Counted from the stretch's first letter, positions 35,901-44,207 are shown. The stretch: 64,000 bases of DNA from JAGQVA01 sp041391725 (GCA_041391725.1 JAWKNL010000001.1:372001-436000), one strand, 5' to 3'. The notes: generated from the sequence alone by a model not told the origin. Translations and numbers: made by a program.

Positions 35901-36235
35901 TCGGGATCTGTGCTGATCATACGCTGTACGATGGCACTGTGTCGCACATCGCCCGCTACAACAGGAAAAACCCTGCCCAGGCTGTCCAGCGCGGCAAACG
36001 AGCCTTCTTCGGTGTCAAGCCTAAGGTCGGCTTTGCGTGCGTTTTTGTCCGGCCCGTGGCAGGCAAAACAGCGGTCAGAAAGAATGGGTTTTACGTGAAG
36101 GTTAAAGTCAATCACCTCCGGAAGGTTTTTTTCGGCAGAAGTGATACCAGAAGGCAGATTGTTTCCGCAGCCGGATAAAATCCACCCCAACCATAAAAAA
36201 ACAGCGGAGAATATATACCTCATACGCATTAGCAT
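32990..36235 (-). CDS. Large Planctomycete-type cytochrome c / DUF1549 / LamG / DUF1553 lipoprotein
   Basis: A 1081-residue exported protein. The signal ends with a lipobox (ILSGC). A PSCyt1-type cytochrome domain follows with the haem motif CFACH at residues 56-60 (ILSDRCFACHGPDKNARKAD). DUF1549 spans about residues 150-380 with WPRNEIDFFVLSRLE, LRRVSFDLTGLPPS and a second CARCH motif in TMQCARCHDHKYDPI. A LamG/concanavalin-like domain lies at about 455-640 (GVGRFSRSEPFSVGMWVNI). DUF1553 is the last third (NRYWQWFFGRGIV, VMSATYRQAS, LLLMNDPQFLEAARVLA). The family is best known from Planctomycetes, with presumed electron-transfer or polysaccharide-related functions. It is the first gene of an operon with the DUF1501 gene. 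Confidence 0.9.
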   Translation of the reverse strand: MLMRMRYIFSAVFLWLGWILSGCGNNLPSGITSAEKNLPEVIDFNLHVKPILSDRCFACHGPDKNARKADLRLDTEEGSFAALDSLGRVFPVVAGDVRHSAIVQRMISTDPEYQMPPPESNLTISPEEIATIAKWIRQGAKWKDHWAFIPPEKHPVPPVKNRRWPRNEIDFFVLSRLEKAAIQPAPEADKETLLRRVSFDLTGLPPSAAEMDAFLADETPDAYEKVVDRLLASPHYGENMASEWLDLARYADTHGYQADYYRPHWPWRDWVTGALNANMPYDQFVAWQLAGDLMPDASPQQVLATGFNRNHAQNAEGGIVQEEFRVEYVADRTQTFSTAFLGLTMQCARCHDHKYDPISQKDFYSLFAFFNQVAEAGQITWNTSDMPGPVMLLSDEEKEAQIDFLRREIASQENDLKNISREKPFDEWFAHNQPVSISPQPTGLLAWYPLENVSNDRIPNRINALKPGKITDPVTDRLAEERAEPAPGKTGKGLKLNGDNALSFPGVGRFSRSEPFSVGMWVNIPDEMKEGVIFHANKGAALYTFKGYQVSVENGRLDVRLAHDFPWNAIHQLSVSDFPRNQWIHLMLTYDGSSRAEGVNLYIDGKKAEMETVRDHLVKDMVFHPTTPGGGYIDTYLKVGARWRSRGFAGGQVDEIVVAGRALSAVEIAALVSGRAQTFTQLTPENRSLLYEYYLKNYDPQVSAATDSLTRLRRREVEAIESMQEVMVMDEMHNPRQTFLLKRGAYDAPADSVFAATPLAVYPLGAELRPDRLGLARWLADPRNPLPARVAVNRYWQWFFGRGIVATAEDFGSQGKLPSHPELLDWLAVDFAASGWNLKALHKKIVMSATYRQASQGTEWLDENDPDNVLLARGPRLRLTAEMMRDQALAASGLLVSKTGGPPVKPYQPEGLWDFNRMGGGYVQSHGEDLYRRSLYTFWKRTITPPLANTFDAPTRAYCVVRRQKTTTPLQALLLMNDPQFLEAARVLASRSLAGKAEPEESISFIFRSLTSRKPKPEELDLLKDMYEKNLHKYRNNPGKVTGILTAGEFPADSLSDQPALAALTVVATTVMNFDAAQMKR

Positions 36236-36359
36236 TTTCGATTGTAATATATGATAAATATCACCTTTTTTTCAGGACGAGTCACCTTCGTTTATGACTC
36301 ATATCATATCTATTTTTCATCGGTGAAGGTAATTTTCATGCAAAATAAAGTCATCTAAA

Positions 36360-36884
36360 ATGACCATTATCATATTTGGACTACCGGGTTCGGGTAAATC
36401 CGTTTTTGCTGAGGCCATGGCTGCCAGACTGGGAGCCGCTTATCTGAGTAGTGACCGCATCAGAATCGGAATGCATCAACACAACCGGTATGCATCTGCG
36501 TCCAAATCAGAGGTATATGAGGAGTTGAAACTCCTCACCCTCGAGGCACTGAATCAAGGAGAGCGTGTGGTGGTGGATGCCACCTTTTTCCGGCAGGGAT
36601 TAAGAGAAAATTTCACCCGTGGCCTTCCAGGGAAATGGTACTTTATTGAGATTTTTGCTGACGACAACGTCATTCGATCAAGACTTCAATACAAAAGACC
36701 TTATTCTGAAGCTGACTATGAAGTGTTCCAGAAAATAAAAACCCTTTTTGAACCGCTGGAACAACCACATCTGAAGCTCGATTCGGGTCTGTTGTCAACT
36801 GAAGAAATGCTGCAATTAACTGAGGGGTATTTAATTTCACACGGCTATGGATCCATTACAGGTACAACAGTTAATCAGGGATAA
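36360..36884 (+). CDS. AAA-type P-loop kinase
   Basis: A 174-residue ATP-binding protein of the polynucleotide/gluconate-kinase-like AAA_33 group. Walker A is FGLPGSGKS (residues 5-13). LSSDRIRIGMH is a substrate-side strand and VVVDATFFRQGLRENF carries the Walker B-like Asp. Such a domain is often fused to an aminoglycoside-phosphotransferase-like domain in one 'bifunctional' protein; here the two are separate genes overlapping by 38 bases, with the phosphotransferase starting at 36847. The substrate is unknown. Confidence 0.8.
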   Translation: MTIIIFGLPGSGKSVFAEAMAARLGAAYLSSDRIRIGMHQHNRYASASKSEVYEELKLLTLEALNQGERVVVDATFFRQGLRENFTRGLPGKWYFIEIFADDNVIRSRLQYKRPYSEADYEVFQKIKTLFEPLEQPHLKLDSGLLSTEEMLQLTEGYLISHGYGSITGTTVNQG

Positions 36885-37890
36885 AGCATTTCCCGATACG
36901 GCCAGTAATCCCGAACTGATCGAGACACATATCTCATGGATTATACTGACAGATCATTACGCTTTCAAAATTAAAAAGCCGGTTCTTTATAGCTTTCTCG
37001 ATTTTTCGACGCTAAAAAACCGCGCTTATTTCAGCCGAAGAGAACTTCTGCTCAATTCCCGCCTGTCGGAAGGAGTTTATCTCAAACGAATTCCTATCTG
37101 GGAAAATCAGGAGAAAATCTCCATGGAAGACAACGGAGGGGAAATCATTGACTGGGCTGTGATGATGCGAAGAATTGCAGGCCATCTCCAAATGAATCAT
37201 ATGCTCAAAGCAGGCGAGGTCACCACTGAGCACATGGAAGAACTGGCAGAAAAACTGGCTGCTTTTCACAAGGAAACTAAAGTCAACTTTCTTCCCCAGT
37301 CTCTTTACAACCTGAAGCTCGACTTCAACGATATTCTGGGTTGTATTAAACCGGCCCAAACGCTTTCTCCTGAAATAGCGCTCACCATCGAACGCGCGGT
37401 CAATCTGTCCAATCATTTTCTCCTCGAACACCAGCGCGAGTTCAGAGTCAGAGTAGATAAAGGGTATGTCAGAGACTGCCACGGAGATCTTCATTCCGGC
37501 AATATATTTCTCGAATCTCCGCCTGTCATTTTCGATTGTATTGAATTTAATGACGTTTGGCGGCAGACCGATATTCTGGATGAAGTGGGTTTTCTGTGCA
37601 TGGATATAGAAGCTGCCGGCGAAGACCAACTGAGCAGGGATTTCCTTAACGCCTATTTAAAACATCTTCCGGCAAAACTGTCGGCTCAGGAAGAAGCCAT
37701 TATGACCTATTATAAGCTCTATCGCGCCAATGTACGGCTGAAAGTATTGCTGCTAGAAACCGCTAAAAAGGAATTATCCCGAACCGCTTCATCTGAGGCG
37801 AAAAGAAAAGCCGCTACCTATACCGCGTTGATGAATCGTTATATCACCCAGCTTTCCGAGCCTTCCACGATCCGGGCTCAGGCATCCTGA
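36847..37890 (+). CDS. Aminoglycoside-phosphotransferase-like kinase
   Basis: A 347-residue protein-kinase-fold phosphotransferase. The N-lobe has YAFKIKKPVLYSFLDFS, with the ATP-binding Lys. The catalytic loop is RDCHGDLHSGNIF (Asp as base, Asn for metal) and the metal-binding Asp is in VIFDCIEFND. The family label comes from drug-resistance enzymes, but the genomic setting (with a P-loop kinase and a universal stress protein) suggests a housekeeping or stress role rather than resistance. It starts inside the preceding gene and is followed after 24 bases by the universal stress gene. Confidence 0.82.
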   Translation: MDPLQVQQLIRDKAFPDTASNPELIETHISWIILTDHYAFKIKKPVLYSFLDFSTLKNRAYFSRRELLLNSRLSEGVYLKRIPIWENQEKISMEDNGGEIIDWAVMMRRIAGHLQMNHMLKAGEVTTEHMEELAEKLAAFHKETKVNFLPQSLYNLKLDFNDILGCIKPAQTLSPEIALTIERAVNLSNHFLLEHQREFRVRVDKGYVRDCHGDLHSGNIFLESPPVIFDCIEFNDVWRQTDILDEVGFLCMDIEAAGEDQLSRDFLNAYLKHLPAKLSAQEEAIMTYYKLYRANVRLKVLLLETAKKELSRTASSEAKRKAATYTALMNRYITQLSEPSTIRAQAS

Positions 37891-37914
37891 TTTGGAAAGA
37901 TAACCCGTAGCATT

Positions 37915-38778
37915 ATGAAAACGTTACTAATTCCCACCGACTTTTCTGCCACTGCCGCTCACGCGCTGCAGTATGCAGTCCCTTTTGCGAAACAGTTGGG
38001 AGCAAAAATCCTACTGTTTCATGCGCACCCTCTTGCCGAATATTATACCGAAGCCCCCGCCTACATGGTTCTCGAAAAAACGGAGACGATCAAACAAAAC
38101 GCGCTCCGCAGAATGGAGGGTATCCGCAACTCCCTCCTCGAAAAAGACCCAGACCTTGTAGTCGAAATAGTGGTAAGACAGGGGCCCTTTCAGCGGGAAC
38201 TTAATGACCATCTCGAAGAATACCCCGTTGACTGGATTATCATGGGTACCAAAGGCGCACATGGGTTGAAAAAAATATTTGCCGGCACCCAGACAGCCCG
38301 GGTAATTGGCCGCACCTCCTGTCCGGTGCTGGCGATTCCCGAAGCAGGTAGTTTTAAAGGGATTACCAACATTCTCTATACCACCAATTTTGAGGATGAG
38401 AATGAAGGCGTGCTCCGGCAACTCGCAGCCCTGGCCAAAAGTTTTTATGCCGATATCCATATTCTCCATATTTCCCCGGCCAAAGACGAGGCTACCAAAG
38501 ATATTTTTGAATGGTATCAGGATGTGGTGAGAGAATTTATGCCCACTATCTCCACCCATTTCCATTCTATGATCAACCCCGATATCGATGCCGGTATCCG
38601 CGATTTTGTCGAAACCATCACCCCCGATCTGCTGGTTATGTCCACTCGCAAACGAAACTGGAAAGAATCCCTGATCGAAGGCAGCCATACCCAAAATATG
38701 GCATTCACTACGCATGTTCCCCTTCTCGCTTTTCATGCAGAAGCCTTCGAATATGAAAATGAAAGAACCGGGGCATAA
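37915..38778 (+). CDS. Tandem-domain universal stress protein
   Basis: 287 residues with two UspA folds. The first opens LLIPTDFSATAAHALQYAVP and has the nucleotide-binding loop IIMGTKGAHGLKKIFAGT with SCPVLAIPE at its end. The second opens NILYTTNFEDENEG and ends DLLVMSTRKRNWKES ... HVPLLAF; its binding loop is less canonical. It closes a three-gene operon and is followed by a clear terminator at 38805. Confidence 0.92.
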   Translation: MKTLLIPTDFSATAAHALQYAVPFAKQLGAKILLFHAHPLAEYYTEAPAYMVLEKTETIKQNALRRMEGIRNSLLEKDPDLVVEIVVRQGPFQRELNDHLEEYPVDWIIMGTKGAHGLKKIFAGTQTARVIGRTSCPVLAIPEAGSFKGITNILYTTNFEDENEGVLRQLAALAKSFYADIHILHISPAKDEATKDIFEWYQDVVREFMPTISTHFHSMINPDIDAGIRDFVETITPDLLVMSTRKRNWKESLIEGSHTQNMAFTTHVPLLAFHAEAFEYENERTGA

Positions 38779-38804
38779 CCACTGCTACCACACACAGATC
38801 GAAG

Positions 38805-38830
38805 GAGCCGGAGTTTTTCCGGCTCTTTTT
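38805..38830 (+). terminator. Rho-independent terminator after the Usp gene
   Basis: GAGCCGGA (38805-38812) pairs with TCCGGCTC (38818-38825) and is followed by TTTTT. It lies 27 bases after the Usp stop. It also argues against a start of the next gene at 38714. Confidence 0.85.
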
Positions 38831-38905
38831 GTTTCCCTATGTCTGAAGTCTAAATTTGCAATACGGGAGTGGTCTGCCTATATTGTTGCTGCAACTACCT
38901 ATTTC

Positions 38906-39544
38906 ATGCAGCATTTTCCTCTCGGTTTTAAAAATAAAAAAGGCTGCCTTTCTGTTGTTCTTCCGATATTAGTCTCGGTGCTGATCCATACAGAACTTCA
39001 GGCGCAGGCCGACTCCACCGTAACCTTTGCCCTCGGCTACTACGGCAACAACCTCTGGAATACGGGTCTTTCTTTTGATACAGATTACATCTTTCGCTCG
39101 GTTTCCTACCTTGATAACAAAGGCAGAACCCGTGTAAAACAACGCTCTGCCCATGTGCTGCTGGGCGGATATTCCGATCCGTACAACTACGATGCGCGAT
39201 TTGTGCAGGCAGGGTTTCGTTACCGGGTAATCAAACGCCAAAAATCAAAAGGCCTAGTTTATCCCGTACTGGGCGTCAACCCGCTGGGTATTTACCGGAG
39301 TTTTTTGCCCTCCACCTATTCCGTTTCGCCGCAGGGAACCATAAGCAAAGTTTTTATTCCGGGCCGGTGGTATTATTCGCCGTCTGTCAGCGCGGGTTTG
39401 GTAAAAGCAAAGGCAATCGATAATCCGACCGGATTTTTCGCCCGAATCCACCTCATGGCCCTGGTTCCCTACAACACCTATATTCTTCCCCTGCTCAATA
39501 TCGAAGTGGGGTATCAGTTTCACTTTCTTCTCCGCCGCAAATGA
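38906..39544 (+). CDS. Predicted outer-membrane beta-barrel-like protein
   Basis: I chose ATG 38906 because it lies beyond the terminator and gives a proper signal peptide (SVVLPILVSVLIHTELQAQ). The mature part of about 175 residues is rich in alternating strands with aromatic ends (VTFALGYYGNNLWNTGLSF, VLLGGYSDPYNYDARFVQAG, FIPGRWYYSPSVSAGLV) and ends VGYQFHFLL, which suits a small outer-membrane barrel. The exact family is not recognised. The hydrolase gene begins within its stop codon (ATGA). Confidence 0.65.
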   Translation: MQHFPLGFKNKKGCLSVVLPILVSVLIHTELQAQADSTVTFALGYYGNNLWNTGLSFDTDYIFRSVSYLDNKGRTRVKQRSAHVLLGGYSDPYNYDARFVQAGFRYRVIKRQKSKGLVYPVLGVNPLGIYRSFLPSTYSVSPQGTISKVFIPGRWYYSPSVSAGLVKAKAIDNPTGFFARIHLMALVPYNTYILPLLNIEVGYQFHFLLRRK

Positions 39545-40581
39545 AACATATTTTCAGACCGATAATCCTCCTCTGCCTGGTGATTCCGCTGGCTTTTTCC
39601 TGCGTGCAGGAAACGCCCGGCGTACTGAACGAAACCATCTATGTGCGGCACGAAGGGGCCGATATGCCCGCCTACGTTCACGGCAATGCCTCCGAAAAGG
39701 TGTTTATCCTAGTGGTACACGGAGCCGGAAGTTTTGGCCTGGCCTTTCGCAGCGGTACGTTTACCTCCGAACTGGAAAAACGCTACGCAGTAGTTTACTG
39801 GGATCAGCGCGGGCAGAGCATGTCGCAGGGACATTACAGCAAACCCGAAGACATCATCAGCCTGATGGCCGATGACATGATGGCCCTCGTGCAGGTGCTG
39901 CGGTTTAAATATGGCGAAGACATAAAACTATTTGTCCTCGGTCATAGCTGGGGTGGCGCCCTGAGCGCAACGGCCCTGATCGATCCCGTCAATCAGTCGC
40001 TGATAACAGGCTGGATCGAAATGGACGGGGCCCACGACTTCCGCCTCGCCGGCACCGCACGGCGCAGACTGATCCTCAACACCGCCGCCGAACAAATCGC
40101 CCTCGGCAACCAGCCCGAAGCCTGGGAAGAAATCCAGACCACCGTCACCGGCCTCGATTCCCTCCCCGGCGACGACTACCGCGAAATGCTCCGGCAGGCG
40201 CAGCAAGCCGTGCGCCTCCTCGTCGAAGACGATCAGGCAGAACCTTCGGCGATTTCTTCCGAAGAACTTTCCCGCACCGTTTTTGAAAACAACCCCATCA
40301 CCTGGAAAGTCTCCGACCTGTTCAACAAACCCTTTATCTACGCCCGCGACATCGACTACTCCGTCAGCGACCAGCTCGCGCAGATACGCATACCCTCCCT
40401 TTTGCTTTGGGGCAAATACGATATCAGCGTCCCTCCCACCGTCGGCTACGACGCCTACCGCCGCCTCAGCAGCAGCGACAAAAAACTGGTCATATTTGAC
40501 CGGTCAGTACATCACCCCTACGACACCGAAAAAGACCTTTTCGCAGCAGAAGTAATTGATTTTGTGGAGCGGGTGAAGTGA
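39541..40581 (+). CDS. Lipoprotein alpha/beta hydrolase (proline-iminopeptidase-like)
   Basis: A 346-residue exported hydrolase. The lipobox is LAFSC (residue 21). The oxyanion strand is ILVVHGAGSFG, YWDQRGQSMSQG is the usual DQRG(x)G-like segment, the nucleophile elbow is VLGHSWGGAL, and the acid and base are in LLLWGKYDISVPP and DRSVHHPYDTEK. It shares a 4-base overlap with the preceding barrel-like gene, so both are coupled. The substrate is unknown. Confidence 0.87.
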   Translation: MKHIFRPIILLCLVIPLAFSCVQETPGVLNETIYVRHEGADMPAYVHGNASEKVFILVVHGAGSFGLAFRSGTFTSELEKRYAVVYWDQRGQSMSQGHYSKPEDIISLMADDMMALVQVLRFKYGEDIKLFVLGHSWGGALSATALIDPVNQSLITGWIEMDGAHDFRLAGTARRRLILNTAAEQIALGNQPEAWEEIQTTVTGLDSLPGDDYREMLRQAQQAVRLLVEDDQAEPSAISSEELSRTVFENNPITWKVSDLFNKPFIYARDIDYSVSDQLAQIRIPSLLLWGKYDISVPPTVGYDAYRRLSSSDKKLVIFDRSVHHPYDTEKDLFAAEVIDFVERVK

Positions 40582-41294
40582 AAATTATAGACACGCGCCG
40601 TACGGCGAAACCCCGTAAGCACGGGGATGAATCCCCGCGCTATGGATATTTGAACCATTTTGCAGGCGTAGCCTGATTGATCCCGGAGGGATCGAATGTT
40701 TGTAGCCACCCGGCGATCCTATTTTTATTTTTCCCCATCTCTGCGCGCCGCAGGGCGATCAACCCTGGCCGGGGCTTCGAGCTTCCTCAGCCACCGGCAG
40801 GGGGCCTTCGGCCTAAATGCATCTTCGATACTTTGAAGGCACCTTCGGTTCCGTCGGAGCCTACGATTTGTAGCCCACGGGGCTCGCCCCCCTGATTTTT
40901 ATCCTGTGTTGCGCCGATGCGCGCCTCCAACATCGGATATATCCGGTACTCTTTTGCATATATATCTGTATAGATGCGACGCTCTATTCAAGATATATCC
41001 GAACATTCGCCCCATCCCTACCTAAATCCCCTATAAATTATCCTTTATCCTAGATTTTTCTGCATGGAATCTGCATATATCCTGCCTTTTATACACGGAT
41101 CCCGCATATATCCGCTTTGGTGCGCCTCTATCGCTGTGAAAATGCGCCCGACCCATCGTTTTAGCCCTTTTTCTTCCCAACAAAGTGCCTGCCATGCCGA
41201 CCCTGCACCTCCCCCTAACCACTTTTCTGAGGGGTTTGGCTGCCGACAAAAGGTAAGAAGGTAAATCGCAGATCCCTTCGGGAAAATCTAAAAG
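40582..41294. other. Intergenic region with palindromes and ATATATCC-type motifs
   Basis: No gene is seen in these 713 bases. It holds CCCCGTAAGCACGGGG (about 40612-40627), a copy of the CTTCGAG...CACCGG element at 40775-40798, and several scattered (G)GATATATCCG-like motifs between 40933 and 41115, including the palindrome CGGATATATCCG. A region downstream of a diversified gene is where a template repeat might be expected, but I see none here. Confidence 0.6.
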
Positions 41295-42956
41295 TTAATG
41301 AGTCCTGGTGGGGCGAAAGCCAAGAAGGCTGCTGCGAAGGCCGGGCGTAAGGCTGTAGCGATAGGCTACACGACAGTTCGGCGCAACGAGGTGCCAACTG
41401 CCGCCGCGATTCACACGGTGGGAGCCGCTGGTAGGCCCTGTGGGGTTGGATATATCCGAAGAAGGATAATCCCCATACCAATCCCCACACCACTCCCATA
41501 CATTGCCGCTCATGTCATACAGGCCCAGACGGTTGGGCTTTTTCTGTCCCACTGGGCGCGTGCCGGTATCCTTTGTATTGGTCGTAAACCATGCGTAGTC
41601 GCCCAGGGTGGATTCACTGTCTGTACCTGCATATATCGTGCGGCCACTGCTGCCGCCCCCCGCTGCGTATTCCCACTCCGCTTCCGTCGGTAACCGCCAC
41701 TGCTGCCCCGTCTGCTTACTCAGCCAGTCGCAGTAGGCCTTTGCTCCGTACCAACTCACATAATTGACCGGGTGATCTTCTCTCCCTGATTTTACCACCC
41801 AGCTATTGCCCTGTTTCTGAATCGCAGCTTCCGCATAACCCAAATAGCCCTTTCCCGAAGCATCATACCATTCCACACCACCCTCACTCTGATTGCCTTT
41901 GGCATTCAAAAACTCCGCATACTGCCCATTGGTCACCTCCGTCTTTCCAAGCCAAAAATCACTCACCGTCACGTTATAGTTTCCCCGCTTAAACGTCCCG
42001 CCTGTGATCTTTACCATCTTCGGGCCGGGGATTTGGTCGGTGATCGGTGATGTTTTAACAACCCCCGTTTCGGGTGGCGTAATTACGGTAGGTGTGGCCT
42101 TCTGTTCTGGCTTTGCTATAGCCTGTGCCACAAACACAAAGCCTCCGCTGGCGTCTCCGGGCAGGGTGCCTTCATGGGGTGTTGGAATTACTTTTTGCAT
42201 TTCCGCCCGCAGTTCCAGCCATGTCAGCAAGTTGTCGTCGTAAGTATAACTTCTTCTCAGTGCCCTCAAAAATCCGTTGGTAAACGGGGAGTGATCTGTG
42301 CCGTCGGGGGTACGTTCCTTGCCTCCGGAGGTTAGTAGCAGCCGGGATTTGTTGCGGAGCTGAAGTGCAATCAATGCCTGCCGGTCGGCTTCGCTGGTAG
42401 GGCCGTCGCTGATGGTCGTGGGTTTGGCCCGGTCGTTGAAGGCGATCTCCCTGTCTATCGTACCCGAATAACAAGCGTCTATCGCCAGAAGGATATGCTG
42501 GCAAGGGATCGTTGTGATAATATTCCCGATGGTGGTCAGATCCAGATGGCTGTCGTTGTAGGGATCGTCGTATTTGCCCTCACGGGTGACAAAAAATCCT
42601 TTGGTAAGGGTCGGGTTAAAGTCTCCATGACCCGAAAAAAAGACCATCAACTGTCCATCCCCAGGGTAGGATTTATTTTTCCATTGTTCGAGTATCTGGT
42701 ATATCTCCCGGCGGGTTTTGTTTTTATACACCATGACCTGAAAGCCGAATACATCGCGCAGTTCTGCCGCCAGGGCATCGGCATCACGCCCAGGGTTTTT
42801 GAGGTCTTTCCATCCCGGATCGTCATACGTATCCACCGCAAAAAACAGGGCAAAGTCCTTGCCTGCGCGCAGGGGAGCGTTTTTTTCAGCCGGGGAAGGG
42901 GCCATTCCTGCCAGCGGCAGGAAAATCAACAAAAGTAGGGTTGTGTAAGAAGTCAT
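41295..42956 (-). CDS. Caspase-like peptidase fused to an FGE-sulfatase (C-type-lectin fold) domain
   Basis: A 553-residue exported or membrane-associated protein. After a signal-like start (LLLLIFLPLAGMA) comes a peptidase C14 (caspase/metacaspase) domain, residues about 32-285, with the catalytic His in FFSGHGD (His110) and Cys in LAIDACYSGTI (Cys162). A Pro/Thr-rich linker (about 286-315) leads to an FGE-sulfatase domain: MVKITGGTFKRG, FWLGKTEVTNGQYAEFL, HPVNYVSWYGAKAYCDWLS, RLPTEAEWEYAAGG, NRLGLYDMSGNVWEWCGDW and the RGGSW tail. In such fusions the FGE fold usually acts as a ligand-binding lectin-like module rather than an enzyme. The C-terminal 30 residues look like a hypervariable region. 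The gene is intact and lies upstream of a repeat-free end and downstream of a 1.1-kb palindromic array. Confidence 0.9.
   Translation of the reverse strand: MTSYTTLLLLIFLPLAGMAPSPAEKNAPLRAGKDFALFFAVDTYDDPGWKDLKNPGRDADALAAELRDVFGFQVMVYKNKTRREIYQILEQWKNKSYPGDGQLMVFFSGHGDFNPTLTKGFFVTREGKYDDPYNDSHLDLTTIGNIITTIPCQHILLAIDACYSGTIDREIAFNDRAKPTTISDGPTSEADRQALIALQLRNKSRLLLTSGGKERTPDGTDHSPFTNGFLRALRRSYTYDDNLLTWLELRAEMQKVIPTPHEGTLPGDASGGFVFVAQAIAKPEQKATPTVITPPETGVVKTSPITDQIPGPKMVKITGGTFKRGNYNVTVSDFWLGKTEVTNGQYAEFLNAKGNQSEGGVEWYDASGKGYLGYAEAAIQKQGNSWVVKSGREDHPVNYVSWYGAKAYCDWLSKQTGQQWRLPTEAEWEYAAGGGSSGRTIYAGTDSESTLGDYAWFTTNTKDTGTRPVGQKKPNRLGLYDMSGNVWEWCGDWYGDYPSSDISNPTGPTSGSHRVNRGGSWHLVAPNCRVAYRYSLTPGLRSSLLGFRPTRTH
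41316..41396 (-). other. Candidate DGR variable region in the FGE tail
   Basis: The tail after RGGSW reads HLVAPNCRVAYRYSL, then TPGLRSSLLGFR. In retroelement-diversified FGE proteins these positions are Asn clusters (AAY codons) in the template: NNN, NNN, N, NNN at exactly these places. Here the matching codons are CAC, CTC, GTT; TAC, AGC, CTT; CTT; AGC, AGC, CTT. All ten end in C or T, as expected if only adenines at positions 1 and 2 of AAY codons were changed. No template repeat or reverse transcriptase is present in the window. Confidence 0.45.
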
Positions 42957-43048
42957 TGCGAAGGAAATGTTGAAATACTATTTCACGATTGAGGCATATC
43001 GTAAAGATAATGATTTTAGGGGAATGTTGGAAATCGCCAGGCCTTTGG

Positions 43049-44168
43049 TGCGAAGGATCCAACCCCGGAGGGGGATATAAGTGCTATATCACCGCTTCGC
43101 GGTTGGCTCTGCGAGCCGTTTTCCGGGCCGTAGGACTGCCGCTGCTTCGCGGTTGAGGCCGGATTCCCGATTGCCATGCAACGACCTGCTTCGTGTCAGT
43201 GCGAAGCACCAACCCCGAAGGGTCGAAGACTCCATAAAGGATGGGGGTATAATTGCTCTGCCACCCCTTCGGGGTTCATTCTGCGAATGGGCACTTTGGG
43301 GCTATAATCCTTACACCCCTTCGGGGTTCAGGCTAGCGCCTCGCCTTTCATAGTGCTGGCAACTACTGCCTTGTATCTGTGCGAAGCACTAACCGCGAAG
43401 CGTCGAAGATCCCATTAAGGAGTGATATTTTTATAGCCAAAGGCCATATTGGCTTGAATAAAAACCCCCGAAGGGTCGAAGACTCCATAAAGGATGGGGA
43501 TATAAGTGCTATATCACCCCTTCGGGGTTCATTCTGCGAATGGGCACTGGGGCTATAATAATTTCACCGCTTCGCGGTTGGCTCTGCGAGCCGTTTTCCG
43601 GGCCGTAGGACTGACGCTGCTTCGCGGTTGAGGCCGGATTCCCGATTGCCATGCAACGACCTGCTTCGTGTCAGTGCGAAGCACCAACCCCGAAGGGAGT
43701 GATATTTTTATAGCCAAAGGCCATATTGGCTTGAATAAAACCCCGAAGGGTCGAAGACTCCATAAAGGATGGGGATATAAGTGCTATATCACCCCTTCGG
43801 GGTTCATTCTGCGAATGGGCACCTGGGGCTATAATAATTTCACCGCTTCGCGGTTGGCTCTGCGAGCCGTTTTCCGGGCCGTAGGACTGACGCTGCTTCG
43901 CGGTTGAGGCCGGATTCCCGATTGCCATGCAACGACCTGCTTCGTGTCAGTGCGAAGCACCAACCCCGAAGGGGTGACAGTATTATAGCCAACGGCATCC
44001 GCATCTTGAAATGAACCCCGAAGGGGTGGTATAAGTGCTATATCACCCCTTCGGGGTTCATTCTGCGAATGGGCACCTGGGGCTATAATAATTTCACCGC
44101 TTCGCGGTTGGCTCTGCGAGCCGTTTTCCGGGCCGTAGGACTGCCGCTGCTTCGCGGTTGACACTGAC
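43049..44168. repeat. Complex palindromic repeat array (CCCCTTCGGGG modules)
   Basis: The array mixes short palindromes (ACCCCGAAGGGGTG, ACCGCTTCGCGGTT) with longer units. The segment around GAGCCGTTTTCCGGGCCGTA occurs four times (near 43113, 43588, 43864 and 44118), most copies followed by CGGATTCCCGATTGCCATGC and CTGCTTCGTGTCAGTGCGAA. Others repeat GTTCATTCTGCGAATGGGCA and GTCGAAGACTCCATAAAGGA. Units differ in length (spacings 475, 276, 254), unlike CRISPR. ORFs across it are products of the repeat. No gene is seen in 42957-44207. Confidence 0.88.
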
Positions 44169-44207
44169 GCCTCGCCATTGATAGAGCAGGCAGCCCCCCA
44201 TTAACCA

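Noticed and set aside
38714..38905. Extended N-terminus for the barrel-like protein (start 38714)
   Set aside because: It would overlap the Usp gene and cross its rho-independent terminator; the internal ATG at 38906 gives a signal peptide.
40582..41294. DGR template repeat next to the caspase-FGE gene
   Set aside because: No segment resembling the tail with A-rich Asn codons is present in this stretch, and no reverse transcriptase ORF is found in the window.
43049..44168. CRISPR-like array
   Set aside because: Repeats are of several kinds, internally palindromic and irregularly spaced; no constant repeat with unique spacers and no cas genes.
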